Below the pieces are notes generated by a model. That model did no database searches, was not told the origin of the DNA, and saw only the letters and a list, made by a program, of their open reading frames with translations. Positions 34,115 through 45,627 of a stretch of DNA of 64,000 nucleotides are shown one piece after another. The position numbers and the translations under genes are program-made. How positions within the stretch are numbered: position 1 is the stretch's first letter; each line of letters begins with the position of its first letter. This DNA is from Erigeron canadensis (taxonomy: Eukaryota; Streptophyta; Magnoliopsida; Asterales; Asteraceae): assembly GCF_010389155.1 (NCBI RefSeq), contig NC_057765.1, forward strand, positions 40,071,559 through 40,135,558. Direction: 5' to 3'.

Positions 34115-35935
34115 GGTGCTTTAACTTATATTTTTTTGTTCTCTTAAATTTTGAACTGTTTTTGGTAATTTTTGGAAATCATGAGTTGTGGCCGGGATGG
34201 AAGTATTTTTGTAATAAATTTATTGGTTTTATATGGTGAAGGTTAAGGAAAATTTGGGATTATATAACATAAGTTTTCCAAGATAATAGGGATCTTTGTA
34301 TTGTTTTTTTTTGGTATGGATATGGGGTATTTATGGATACATTAAGGTTTTTTTTATTATTTTTTTTTTCTTCCAATTTGGTATCTGAAAATACTTTCAA
34401 CATGTTTCTATAATGATTAAGCATGGAACTAATCTTCTTCAAGCGGTCGGCAAGTTCAAATGGTATAGATTTTACAAATCCTATTTTTTCTACATCTATA
34501 CTTTACATCATGCTTCATCCATCCATCTTAAATTGTTAAGTAAATTTATGTCAGGGACTTTTATTGTAGTAGCTGCCTTCATGAGTATGGTCCTGCAGTT
34601 CCAGATCATGTTCCACCTGGTGCTATTGCATCTGATTCAGGTATTGTCATAAGTTCTATGAATACGTAAGTATATGTATTTGGGTATTGTCAAAGCCTAT
34701 GCTTGTTTGAAGTTGTTATCTATATGTTATATTATAGCTTCAAATGTATCAATGCGGCTGTCAAAGGATACCTTATGCAAACTCTTCTGGTAAAAATTAA
34801 GTCATGTTCATTCCTTTTAGGAGTTACAAACATGAATTAACGACTGTTTTATTTATTTAACTTAATCAAGCGGATTTTTTTTTTATTAATGTTCATTAAT
34901 CTAATAAATGTATGTTAAACAACCCAATGTTGATACTTCTATCAAAGATTTTAGATTATCAATCTTTTAGTTAATTGCCTCGTCGAATAAGTTTGGTTTC
35001 ACAATTAAAGGATGTATTTGGGATTGGAAGTATTTATAGGCGAGATATAATACTATCAATACATTTGTATCTATTTGTATATCATTCTTATATATTGTAA
35101 GTGAAATCTAGAAATTTAAATTACTAAATTAGTTATATGTATAATAATTAAAAAAAAAAAATTATTACTATATAGCACCATATATGGACCTTGCTTGTTA
35201 GTATAATAATTTATTACTCGTATAAACTAATTAAGTTTATACAATTTGAGAAAACATAGAAGTACGTACTCAAAATGTTAAAAAAGAAAAACATAATATG
35301 AATACAAAAATTATGAAACTCAATTAGTCAATTTACACTCAAAAAGTAATATGCCTTTATTATAAAACTAACAAATGAAGTCTTGTGAATACTAGAAACT
35401 TGATCGGCCAACCACCTTGTTTGTAAGCATATATAAGGGATGATAAGAGAGAACCCACTACTAGTTGATGTTCAATAATTTGATGATGTATCTTTGGATG
35501 AAAATGTCTAACCCACAGAGTCAGCCACCTCTTCAACATGAAAATGATGCCCATAATCTGAAGGTAGGATGAAGTTCTACAAAAAAAATTGTGATGACCT
35601 AATGAAAAAAGGACAGAACTTTTGTGTTCCCATAATCGGGTTCTTTTTCACCTTGAAAAAGGCAACAGACAGCTCCATTTCACTCAAAGTTATGGTTAAA
35701 ATCTTAATTTCAATACCTTTTATTATAGATTATAGATAGATATAGATATAGATTATAGATATACATGAAAAATGACACATTAAATGTTTTGATAGTTATC
35801 ACTCTTACTTCTTACTTTTTCATTTTTGTAGGTTCGGTTTTGGGTTGGAGATCACAGTACGCAAGTTTCGCCATCCATTTAGTTACTGGGGGTTGTTTTG
35901 TTTTGTGCGGTTATGACGGAAAAAACTACCACATA
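34115..35935. other. Intergenic stretch left of the large hairpin
   Basis: AT-rich, with short frames and the possible relic exons at 34.56-34.79 kb. Nothing else is recognised. Confidence 0.4.
34555..34789 (+). pseudogene. Possible relic of two exons, product not recognised
   Basis: Two short segments, 34555-34640 and 34738-34789, have good acceptors (TGTCAG|G, TTATAG|CT), good donors (TTCAG|GTATTG, TTCTG|GTAAAA) and matching phase. Joined they read DFYCSSCLHEYGPAVPDHV..., then ASNVSMRLSKDTLCKLF. I do not recognise the family and found no further exons with confidence. It could be a gene fragment carried by a transposon or chance. Confidence 0.3.
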
Positions 35936-37102
35936 TGTACGTACAGAACGGCAACCTGCAGGAACACATTTGTCTTGTTAGTTTAATGGGCTTATTATAA
36001 ACCATCCATCCTGCACTCTGTGTTTCTCAGCTTCATTATTTCAGGTTTGATTATATATACACATCTGTCTCTATATAATTATATCTAGCTACACAATACC
36101 TTTATTTTTCTTATTCATCAATCAGAAAACCTTGCTTTATTTCTTCTTCTTTATCTTCATTTATTTTTCAATCAAATCCAAAAACAAGCTAGCTAACCCT
36201 TAGGAAAAAAAATGGATGACGAATCAAGAAAAAAACAAGAATAGGAGCTCATCAAAGAACACTGGGAAGATTATAGGGACATCTTAGGTGCTTACTTTAC
36301 GTGGTCAGGAGTTGCACTTATAACGCTAGGAACCACCATGAGCCAGCAAGTGTCATCCACCACTTTATTTGCCTTTCTCATAATGTGTGGTTTGGTGTGC
36401 TTTTATTACTCTATCTTCATGAAAGGCGTTATTTATCGTGTGATATTAGTTGTTGGATCGATTCTCCAGAACATCATGATGGCACTGTGCATCACGCAGT
36501 CCACAAGAATCACTATGAATGGGTTAATGATGGCCTGCGTGATGCACAGAGCCATCATGATGTTCTGGAGAATCGATCCAACAACTAATATCACACGATA
36601 CATAACGCCTTTCATGAAGATAGAGTAATAAAATCACACCAAACCACACATTATGAGAAAGGCAAGGCATAAAGTGGTGGATGGCACTTGCTGGCTCATG
36701 GTGGTTCACGTTACTAGCGTTATAAGTGCAACTCCTGACCACGTAAAGTAAGCACCTAAGATGTCCCTATAATCTTCCCCGTGTTCTTTGATGAGCTCCT
36801 ATTTTATTTTTTTCTTGATTCGTCATCCATTTTTTTTCCTAAGGGTTAGCTAGCTTGTTTTTGGATTTGATTGAAAAATAAATGAAGATAAAGAAGAAGA
36901 AATAAAGCAAGGTTTTCTAATTGATGAATAAGAAAAATAAAGGTATTGTGTAGCTAGATATAATTATGTAGAGACATGTTTATATATAATCAAACCTAAA
37001 TAATGAAGTTGAGAAACATAGAGTGCATGATGGATGTTTTATAATAAGCCCATTAAACTAACAAGACAAATGTGTTCCTGCAGGTTGCCCTTGTGTACGT
37101 AC
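35936..37102. repeat. Near-perfect long inverted repeat (potential hairpin-RNA locus)
   Basis: The left arm (35936-36499) and right arm (36535-37102) are reverse complements over about 565 bp, with a 35-nt loop at 36500-36534. By eye identity is above 90%; mismatches are scattered, and the two largest gaps are a 6-nt and a 3-nt difference. Each arm contains what looks like the 5' part of a gene: an ATG (36211 on the plus strand) reading MDDESRKKQ then a stop, followed in frame by a hydrophobic stretch (LITLGTTMSQQ..., LFAFLIMCGLVCFYYSIFM). The right arm also has stops (TAA, TGA). If transcribed through, the RNA would fold into a very long duplex of the kind diced into 21-24-nt siRNA in plants. 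The encoded membrane protein is not recognised. Confidence 0.9.
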
Positions 37103-37917
37103 ATTGATGACATAAGCAATCACAGTAGTAAACTAACTCGTTCTACGATCAGAAAATACTATTAGTATATGTTTTGTAATCATAATCATGCACTAATTGT
37201 GTTTTTATATAGCAGGTCAAAAAAATTTGGACAAAAAATATGTACTACTAATCAGGTAATTTTGCTAATTAATCTACCCTTAAATTAAGTTAGGCTCTCC
37301 CTCATCATGAAAGCATATTCTAATAATCAGGTAATTTTGCTAATTAATCTATACTTCAATCATAATTTGTGATGCATGGTGAGTACTATAATATTATTTT
37401 ATATTGTATAAACAGATTGGCAGATTATTTTGATGTTATTGTCACTACAAGATTAATGACTTTTAGTGACTGACAAGAAGAGTCAGAAAAAGTGATAAAA
37501 CAGTCACTAAATCCTATCATACTTTCTCCTTCTCAAATAAAAAAAGTCACTACTGCCACCATTACTAAAAGTCAGTTCTAACTTCTAACTCAAATTTTCA
37601 GTCACAAAAGGTTTGGAAGATATAGTGACTATTATTTACATTATTTAATGTTCTAAAAACTTTGAAGAAAGTTCACTACTGTCTATAAGTTCAGTAATAA
37701 AAGTCCCAGCAATTAGATATTAATTGGTAGTATAATTATCTGGGTTGCAATAATAATTATATACATACACAAGTAAGATACAAGAAAAACTGTAATTGTA
37801 TTTAATTTCAAATAGCAAAAAGATACAATATCTATTCATTCATAAGAACTATTTGACAAACAAAAATACTAATATAATAGTGATGAAGAATTAAGCTATA
37901 TATGTGTGGTCTTAAAT
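37103..37917. other. Intergenic stretch right of the large hairpin
   Basis: No gene. A 28-bp unit (TAATCAGGTAATTTTGCTAA plus TTAATCTA) is repeated at 37249-37276 and 37323-37351. From 37443 CACTACAAGA and many TAGTGAC/GTCACTA motifs hint at a CACTA-type end, but the second terminus was not found. Confidence 0.4.
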
Positions 37918-38130
37918 TTATGCATATACACCCATGTTTCGATGCTTGTTACATATAGGAGTTGGAAAGTCTGGGCGTATTAAATGCCAGTCGAGTTCTT
38001 TAGAGCAATAATCTTGTAGCAACTCTTGGCCATCCGCTATGATTTCACGTTCAATAAAAACGCGTGTAGTAGTTCCGGCAGGATATTTCTTTTCAAACGC
38101 ATCCAATGCTTGTGAAAAAAAAATTGGTTC
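37918..38130 (-). pseudogene. DUF1977 (DnaJ C-terminal domain) gene fragment
   Basis: Reads AFEKKYPAGTTTRVFIEREI, then LLQDYC and RPDFPTPICNK, ending MGVYA and a stop at 37918. This is the C-terminal DUF1977-type domain of membrane DnaJ proteins and is nearly the same as the fragment at 50596-50826; the DNA downstream of the stop also matches. The 5' part is missing: at about 38105-38130 similarity stops and unrelated sequence follows, with hAT transposase DNA beyond 38180. Not functional as it stands. Confidence 0.6.
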
Positions 38131-38179
38131 CAAGATACCTCCCCAAATTGTTATTCTTAGAACTTGAACTTTCACTCCT

Positions 38180-38830
38180 AGCATTGTTTGGTGTTTGCTT
38201 CGAACACCATATTATATAGGTTTACTTTTGGATCCGTGGCTTTTTTTTTTATAGAAAAAACCAAATTAGGAGTATAAGAACTTGAACCATATTTCTCATT
38301 ATAAACCATAAACAATTTGTCTAATTGTCTATTAAACTCATTTTTTGCATTCATAGAAAAGTTCATATCCTCATCCCAACACCCAAAATCATCACTTATT
38401 TTTTCAAAAGCATTTTAACTTCGTTAGCATTCAAAGTAGGGTTCATGCGGCGGCACAAACAAAAATGGGGAGCATTTCCATAAAGTTTTTTTCTTAATTC
38501 TTTTTTTCATGGCTTTTATCATGTTTTCAAAGAAACCATCATAAGCAAACTCATATATATTCTCCCAATTTTTCAGAAATCAAATAAATATGATGAATTA
38601 CCAAATGACTAGTAAAATAATAGACCCTTACAACAAAGTTGTAACATCTTTATACACTTAAAGTAAATCTATTTTATAATGAATAATTTTTTAATTGTCA
38701 AAGTTACCCGATCCATTACCATTGTTAACTACACCATCATAAAAATGTTTTAAACTAGTTTTTTGATGTAAAACACATTCAAGTATTTTAAGACTAGAGT
38801 TCCATCTAGTAATGAAATTTGATGGTAAAT
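38180..38830 (-). mobile_element. Decayed hAT-family transposase
   Basis: On the minus strand several frames give hAT transposase pieces in the right order: FITRWNSSLKILECVLHQK, then MIKAMKKRIKKKTLW, LFVPPHEP, SDDFGCWDEDMNFSMNAKNE, and FNRQLDKLFMVYNEKYGSSS. The RWNS motif and the ISDDFG..DEDMNF region are characteristic of plant hAT proteins. Stop codons and frameshifts separate the pieces, so it is inactive. No terminal repeats were found. Confidence 0.7.
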
Positions 38831-39224
38831 CTTAGGTGGCATTGATTGATTGATAAGTGGATGGTGAGGATCAAGGACTCCCCACCCTTGGCTCCCTTGT
38901 AAAAAGAACAACAAAAGTTAAGTTGAGACAATCTGCTCATGAAGCATATAGCATATACTGAGGTTAATTTCCCCCTCCCCCTCTCTTTCTCTCTCTCTCT
39001 ATATATATATGGATATATTATTTTGTTTTCCTAAGGAAATGAAAGAAATTTAAAAAAGGTTTGTTTGATCAAGATTACTTAAAAGTTATAACCGCAGGCA
39101 TGTATTTCGTGTTCTCGTTACATCTATAGAGTTAATTCCTAAGTTACATATTTATTTTATTGCTTCTTCATTTGGTGTAATCCTAAATATTTTGGTATGG
39201 ATGTTTTAGGTAAAAGCGCGCATC

Positions 39225-39623
39225 ATGCTGAGAAGGGGTCGGAGAGAAACCATACAACAACCCGTTGCTCAAACAGTTGATAATCAGAATCAAACTGAAA
39301 ACGAAAATGGTGCTCCACCAGCTGCAAACGAATACGATGAGACATTGCATAAGTGTTTCGATGAATTGATGAAGAAGGGGCAAACCTTCACCATTTCCAT
39401 CATGGGTAGCTTGTTTACTTTAAAGAAGGCAACGGAAGTGTTTATAGATAGGCAAGATTTACTTGTCAGTTTGTCAAGATTAATTATCACTTCGCACGTT
39501 TGCTTTTTCTTCAGTACCGTCATCGGTCGAGAGTCTACTAATCCTCCTTGGGTTTGGCTTGTGTTTTCTTATGACTGGTGTAGATCCCAGAGTTTGCACA
39601 GATTACTCGTAATAAACAACTAA
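39225..39623 (+). CDS. Hypothetical open frame of 132 residues
   Basis: Starts MLRRGRRETIQQPVAQ, 20 bp after a good acceptor (GTTTTAG|GTAAAAGC) that would allow an upstream exon. It has a hydrophilic Gln/Asn/Glu-rich first third, a middle ETLHKCFDELMKKGQTFTIS and a hydrophobic segment. I recognise no family. Composition of the first 100 residues is more protein-like than the surrounding frames, but the last 40 residues look like read-through of non-coding DNA. Could be an exon of a decayed gene. Low confidence. Confidence 0.25.
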   Translation: MLRRGRRETIQQPVAQTVDNQNQTENENGAPPAANEYDETLHKCFDELMKKGQTFTISIMGSLFTLKKATEVFIDRQDLLVSLSRLIITSHVCFFFSTVIGRESTNPPWVWLVFSYDWCRSQSLHRLLVINN

Positions 39624-42416
39624 TGTAAACTACTTATCAATGTAAATTAAAGAACAGAAATAGTCTAATCGTATGTATTATTGATTAAACGGTGAATACA
39701 TGATTGGTTTTACAACAAAATAAAAGAGAAAATCTTGTTAAGTTTTTGACACACCAAAAACTTAACAATTACACAAGGAGAGAAAAACTACACACTAAGT
39801 GTTTTCTGTGGACACACCAACAAGTTGCGGCTAGGTCAAGTAATTCTTTATATAGGCAAAAGAAACAATCACATGACAATTCAATAGATGTTGACACCTC
39901 AAGGTTGTCAACCATCTATTGGTGGATCTCCTAGATTTGCTAGGCTATCTTTTTCCATCTTGTTTGTTTCCAAATCTGGTATGAAAGAGAAACGCCAAGG
40001 TACCATTTTGGTACATGGTCACATGTCTTCATCCTTATCAACACGTGTCATTGGGACCAACATTCTTATCTTCATTTTCCCGCTTATTTCTGACTTACAA
40101 AAACTAGACGGTGAGTCATTGAAATTATCTTTAACTTGAAGATAATAAGTGATCGCTGGGAGATCGCTGACGAAGCCGCTCGCTGACAAAGAGACTTGCT
40201 GAGTCTCTCAGCGAATCCATGACTCAACAACTGGGATTGTATGTTCAGAGTTCTTTTGGCCATACAAACACCACAAGCTTATTATGAGCATCGTAACAGG
40301 GGTACTATATGTGGTTATCATTTCTTAGTCAGCTTTTAAGGGATATTTGAAGATGGAGCGTGCACGTTATCATCGTAACTAGCTAGAAGAGATCACTTTT
40401 AGCATTATAATTAGTATTAGTATATTGTAAGCTGGCTTATGACGAATTAGACCTATATGTATTAAGTATTTTTCTTACAAGCTTTAGTAACTAGTTTATT
40501 AGGATATGAGTTATTGTATTAGCTGGCCAGCCTCAACATGTTACTTGTAGTAATCAAGCCATTTATATATTAGGCCAGCTTTAGTAACTAGTTAGAAGGA
40601 TTATTAGGCTATTTGGTTCATATTTTTAATTAACTTTTCTTAGTAACTAGTTAGAAGAATTATTAGGCTATTTGGTTCATATTTTTAATTAGCTTTTCTT
40701 GATCGTGTTACTACATGCACTCACATAGTGAGTGTTTAACTAAAATAGTGTATTTATAAAAAATATTTACCAAATTAGTGTATTTTAAAAACTATTTACC
40801 AAACTAGTGTTCAACTCTATATTTTTTCTAAGAAAACTAACTGAGAATGTTTTTTACATCTGTCTTCTATTCTTCTTTTAAATAAACACTCAATCCTATA
40901 TACACCAGATCTTATTCATTTCTTCTTTCTTTTCCAGATTTACTTTCAAATGCTCTTCATCTTTCATTCATCTAAATTTATTTTACACACAAAACTCACT
41001 TTCTCCTTAACCAACAAAAACCTAAATACCATCTACCATCATCCATAAACATCATCAACCATAAGCCGCCATCAACCACCACCACCATCTCCACCTGATC
41101 GAGACCATCCAACAGCCATCACTACAAACCTTGTGCTTTGGTCTTATTATTATGTGTTCTTGGATATATATAGATATAGAGAGAAAGTATTGAACCAGAT
41201 CCATATTGATTTTGTAATTATTATCTGTTCTTGATCGAATGTATAGCTATATATTAACTTAATTTGTGCTTTTCTTATTACTATCTCAGAATTTATTTTT
41301 ATTGTCTTGTATTTGATGAATGAAAAAGATCTTTGACATATATATGAAACATTTGACGTAGGTGTGATGGATTTTGATATATACCATCTATATCACTTTA
41401 TGGTTGTATGGTACAAAATCAAAATCATGATGAATATACTGGGTTTTAATTATGTTTCATGTTTGTATATCATATCTTGGACGATTCATGGTAGTTTGAT
41501 TGAGTTTGGGCAGCAAAAAATGAGTTGATTGTATTGAGATAGGTGAATCTTAAAGAAAATAAAATCAAAAATATCTAAAAACATATATAAATATACCATT
41601 TTGATAAATAGTTTTTAAACTACACCATCTTAGTAAATATGTTTTTCAAATACACCACTTTGGCTAAAAACTACTCACATAGCTACTTTTCTTGATCGTG
41701 TTACTTATTTTCGCGCCATCACTTCGTTTTAGGTTTGCCCACCTTGTCACAATCCATCCGCCTCCATATCATTTAAAAGTACTCAATGAGTACAAGCTGC
41801 CGACAAAAAGGATGACAACAAGGTTAAGAATCAAATACATCCAACCTTAGTATGAAAATACGATAAGAATACTTAAAAACTTCATTTTCATTCGTATAAT
41901 GTCTATAAAACTAACATATATTTAAGTTTTTAATTTAACAACACATTGATGCGTTAAAATTAAGAAAGTTACGTTTTTTGTTTTGTGCATTCATCTTAGA
42001 TACATATTTATACTAAAAAAAATATGTATGGTAAAAGTTGAAATAAAAAAAATTGAAGATGTGTTAAAAAATATTTTAAAATGTGTTAAAAATTAAGGAT
42101 ATTTTAGGTATTTTAAAAATAGAAAGTTAAAGATGAAAGGGTGATAGTTTGTTTTATCAAAAGACTAAAGATAAAGATAGAGATAGATATATCTACTAAT
42201 AAACTAAAACAGGATTGAGATGTTCTTGAAACGACACGTGACGTAATCCTTGATCAACACGTGTCTTTTTAGTTTATTTATTTTATTAAGTTAGCTTTTT
42301 TAATTGTATATAGATACAATTTTCTTATTAGACTTAGAATTAAACACTAACTCTTAGCTTATAGATATAAAACACATTGTAACCTTATTCGATTAATCGG
42401 TTTCTCATTAATAAAA
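39624..42416. other. AT-rich intergenic stretch
   Basis: No gene. A tandem duplication of ~58 bp (TAGTAACTAGTTAGAAG, TATTAGGCTATTTGGTTCAT, TTTTAATTA) occupies 40575-40700. A block at 39.7-40.1 kb of somewhat higher complexity has no recognisable protein. Around 40.75-41.67 kb, AACTAGTGT/ACACCATTTTG-type boxes recur in both orientations, suggesting another foldback repeat. Confidence 0.4.
40575..40700. repeat. Tandem duplication, ~58-bp unit
   Basis: Two adjacent copies of TTAGTAACTAGTTAGAAGR, ATTATTAGGCTATTTGG and TTCATATTTTTAATTARC, differing at two bases. Confidence 0.85.
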
Positions 42417-42427
42417 TTGTCTCTTTT

Positions 42428-42640
42428 CCGTCCTTCACTTGCTAGCGCAGTGGTTGGACACCCCGGATGTTGTAACAAAGGTCGTATGTTCGAATCTCAT
42501 CTCAAGCATTGTTACTAGCCAATATTCTTGGCGTGCGAGTTGAATTTACCGGGTGGGGCGGGTGTGGGAGGGGATCGGGTAGGCCCTCAGTATCCAGTCC
42601 GGATACCTGTGGTCCGGCCTTCACTGTTCTAAAAAAAAAG
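42428..42640 (+). mobile_element. tRNA-derived SINE with 11-bp TSD
   Basis: The head has a pol III box A (TAGCGCAGTGG, 42443-42453) and a box B (GTTCGAATCTC, 42488-42498) spaced as in tRNA-derived SINEs. The body is GC-rich (GGGTGGGGCGGGTGTGGGAG) and the end is CACTGTTCT plus nine A. TTGTCTCTTTT flanks it exactly at 42417-42427 and 42641-42651. All diagnostic parts are present, so this is a full-length copy of about 213 bp. Confidence 0.93.
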
Positions 42641-42651
42641 TTGTCTCTTTT

Positions 42652-43613
42652 TCTTTCGCAATTATTCAACTCATATTACTTATACTAAGTTAATAACATG
42701 AAGACTTCAAAAACTTGAGTTTACGATCCGAAATCACAAAGATATTTGTCGTCATCCTCTATGCTTACAAGATCCAATTTTGATGTGATTTTAAAAATTT
42801 AAGATAAATCGAACTAAACATATATAATTTATCATTACTGTTTATTATAACTTAACTTCTCTATTATCGGGTATTTTGGTTATTTTGTACGTTATCATTT
42901 ATCCGAATAACAGTTAATTAGGATTTTCTTATATATGGTTAGGCCTCGGCGTGTTAGACAAAAAACGTCGGCACCATATAGCGTTAAAGATGTTGAAGTA
43001 TTCATCTACATATTAGATACCATTTTTGAAGCTGCCTAATTAAATCCGTCTGAAACTTCTAATCTTGCTTCCGTGCATTAAGGTGCTATATACACGAAAA
43101 CAAAAGTTGCTCTATATATGTTAGCTTTTTATTCTTAGCTATGCATCCACCACCATTTATAAGTATGTCCTGCACAAGATAGAAGAAAGAGTACACAAAG
43201 ATGAGTAAGCAAGGCTATACTGCGATTACTAGATTAGTGTATTTACAGTTGGCTAAACAAAGCTGCAAACAAGAAATGAAAGTTGACCGTGGATACATAT
43301 ATGAACCTTGCAGAAACTTTAAGGTTTATTCAATGTTTTTGGCAACAAATTTTCATACAATAGAAAAGGAACTTTTGACTAGTTCTAAAAATAATAGACA
43401 AAGTGACCAACAACTCGTGTGGTCCTAGAATTGTATATGCTAGTGATAGTTGATAATGGATGTAAATTATGAATCTGAACACTACTTAAATTCAAATAAA
43501 TCAACTGAATTCGACTTGCTAGATAAATATCCCAATTCAACTCAAATTCAAATTTAATGTGATATTTGTGATAATTAGTTTTCTAATTCTTATTTGTGTT
43601 TTGATAGGACTAA
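42652..43613. other. Intergenic stretch between the SINE and the Helitron
   Basis: No supportable gene. One 75-codon frame (43201-43428) has no recognisable motif or splice context. Confidence 0.4.
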
Positions 43614-44242
43614 TCTATACTACCTATTAAAAAAAATACACCATGTAAAAATGTAACATAGGGATTTGTCCAAACTACCCCTGCAACACACATAACCTAC
43701 CCTCATTCCTTCACAAAACAGATCCCTTCTCTCAAACGCTCTCCTCCCTCTCTCTCGTCAACAGAAACACCACCGTCCATCCTCAACGCCGCCATGAACG
43801 CCAACTCCACCGTCGTGAAACAACACCACCATCCCTATTCAATATCGTTAACCTTTCCTTTTTTAAAAATATTTTTTGTTTTTATATGTTTTTAAACTTT
43901 TGTTTATTTTTTCAGATCCAGGGCAGCTGATCCACCGCCACCATCATTCACCACCGTCTACGAATCTGGACACCAACATGAGTATCTTCTTTTCTTTTTT
44001 CAATTGATATAACTTTTTTTATTATGTAAATTTTTTAGTTGGATATCCTATTCTGTTGAATTGTTTATGCGGATGAATATCATTTTTTTTAAACGCTTAT
44101 GCAAATGAATATATGTTACGTGGTATATTTTTATTTTGTTTAAATGGTTAAGAAGTCATTACCGGATCCTTGATCGGATCTTAGTACTGCTTTTTAGATG
44201 AGAATTGTAATTGTACGCTAAGCTTAAATCTAAATATTTATA

Positions 44243-44843
44243 CCAGAGTAAGTACCCGCGCGTTGCAGCGGTAAGATGATAGAGTGATAGGTCATAGGTT
44301 GTGATAAGTCATAGCCAAATGCCTTAGTTGTACGCGCTCCAACATCGGATTTAAAAATTCATCGAAAGTATATCGAATGACATCTCTAATGAAAGAGCAA
44401 GAAATTTTAAGAACACCCATATAATTTTTATGGAAAAGTGAGTTTGAGGCTGTTATGCATCCAACTTGGGTGAAAAACCCCTCACATACTAATATTTTAA
44501 TATTTTAAATAAATACATGGCCCCCCATGATTTTTACCTTTTAAAAAAAGGTATGTGAGGGTTTTTTCCACCCAACTTGGGTGCCTAACAGCCTCATATT
44601 TCCTTCCCCCTAATTTTTATGATTTATCGATTTACGGTTTTTGAGATAAATGATTTTGAATGAATAAGAGAAATTTATAGAGGAGAGAAAAATGAGTGAT
44701 TGAAATTTGAAGAGAGGGAAAAAAAATGAGTGGTTGAGATTTATTTTAGGGATATTATAAATAAGTGATAGGGGTATTTTAAGGTTTTTACTTGTTGAAA
44801 GTTGAATTTTTTAGAGAAGAAATGCTTTATAATGTAGTAGAGA
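44243..44843 (-). mobile_element. Small Helitron (inner element)
   Basis: On the minus strand it begins A|TCTCTACTACATTATAAAG at 44843 and ends with CCGCTGCAACGCGCGGGTAC, TTACT, CTGG|T at 44243. The 5' TC, 3' CTRR, subterminal CCGC/GCGG hairpin and A/T insertion site are all present. 601 bp, non-coding, containing a MITE. Confidence 0.82.
44433..44610. mobile_element. MITE, copy 2, inside the inner Helitron, with 11-bp TSD
   Basis: TIRs read GAGGCTGTTATGCATCC and (reverse complement) GAGGCTGTTAGGCACCC, continuing into CAACTTGGGTG...CCCTCACATAC. TAATTTTTATG is repeated exactly on both sides (44422-44432 and 44611-44621). A 9-11-bp duplication would suit a Mutator-like origin. Same family as 15512-15678. 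Confidence 0.82.
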
Positions 44844-44906
44844 TATACACAGAGAAGCATACAGAATTGTATTTTAATTTAATGCTCTATGCCTTTTGGA
44901 TTGTAG

Positions 44907-45030
44907 ATGATTCACCAGAAAAGCACACACAGATTGTTGCAGAAGACGAAAAAGAAGAGGTGCACGTTTACAAAAGTGCCGCCACGCTCGAGTCAACGGG
45001 TGAATCATTTGGAGATGCTTATAACAAGAG
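44907..45030 (+). pseudogene. Captured exon of an unidentified gene inside the outer Helitron
   Basis: Bounded by an acceptor (GATTGTAG|AT) and a donor (AACAAGAG|GTAATC) and open in one frame: DDSPEKHTQIVAEDEKEEV, then HVYKSAATLESTGESFGDAY. Acidic, protein-like composition. Family not recognised. Its place between Helitron ends suggests capture. Confidence 0.35.
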
Positions 45031-45627
45031 GTAATCCTTTTTTTCATGTCTTTCAGAAACATTAGGAGGTGATTAGTCTATACTAGAACTCAAGCTGTGT
45101 TTTTCTTATTGATGATGAAGTTTCTATCATGTAGTAGCAAAACCAGGTCTAGACTCATTTTTCGTCTTTTCAAGAACAAGTTCTCCTTAGATTGTTACAC
45201 TAGATGCTCTAACGACAAGTGTCGTGTGTATGATCCGAATGCTTTAGCTTTTTCTCTATTGAACAAGTGAGCCTTTATCTAGAAATTCGACACTTTGACC
45301 CATTTACTTATGAATGTATCGATCTGGATTATGTATTTATGTTGACACAGTTTACTCAAAAGAGAACAATGTTGTGGTTTTATAACTTATACGTTGCTCT
45401 TAAAAAACTCAATTGACAATATATTACGAGTATATTGTTATATCAGAAGCAGATTAAATACTAAAAATGATTGTCGGTGTGCAAGGAGGGATGACATATA
45501 TAGGTACCAATTTTTCAAGTATTGTTATTTCGTTACACAATTAGCCTATTGGCTATTGACTCAAGCTTATGTTCACATACTTCTGTGTTTTAGTGGAAAG
45601 GCAAATGGGATAATCAGGAGTACTATA

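Noticed and set aside
36301..36742. Several 60-96-codon frames on both strands
   Set aside because: They mirror each other because the sequence is an inverted repeat. Only the frame starting MDDESRKK at 36211 looks like an ancestral gene, and it is stopped.
37441..37700. CACTA (En/Spm-type) transposon
   Set aside because: CACTACAAGA and repeated TAGTGAC boxes are seen at one side, but no inverted second terminus or 3-bp duplication was found.
42440..42500. tRNA gene
   Set aside because: Box A and box B are present, but the rest does not fold as a tRNA and the unit ends in poly-A with a target duplication: it is the head of a SINE.
43201..43428. 75-codon frame
   Set aside because: No motif, no splice context, low-complexity surroundings.
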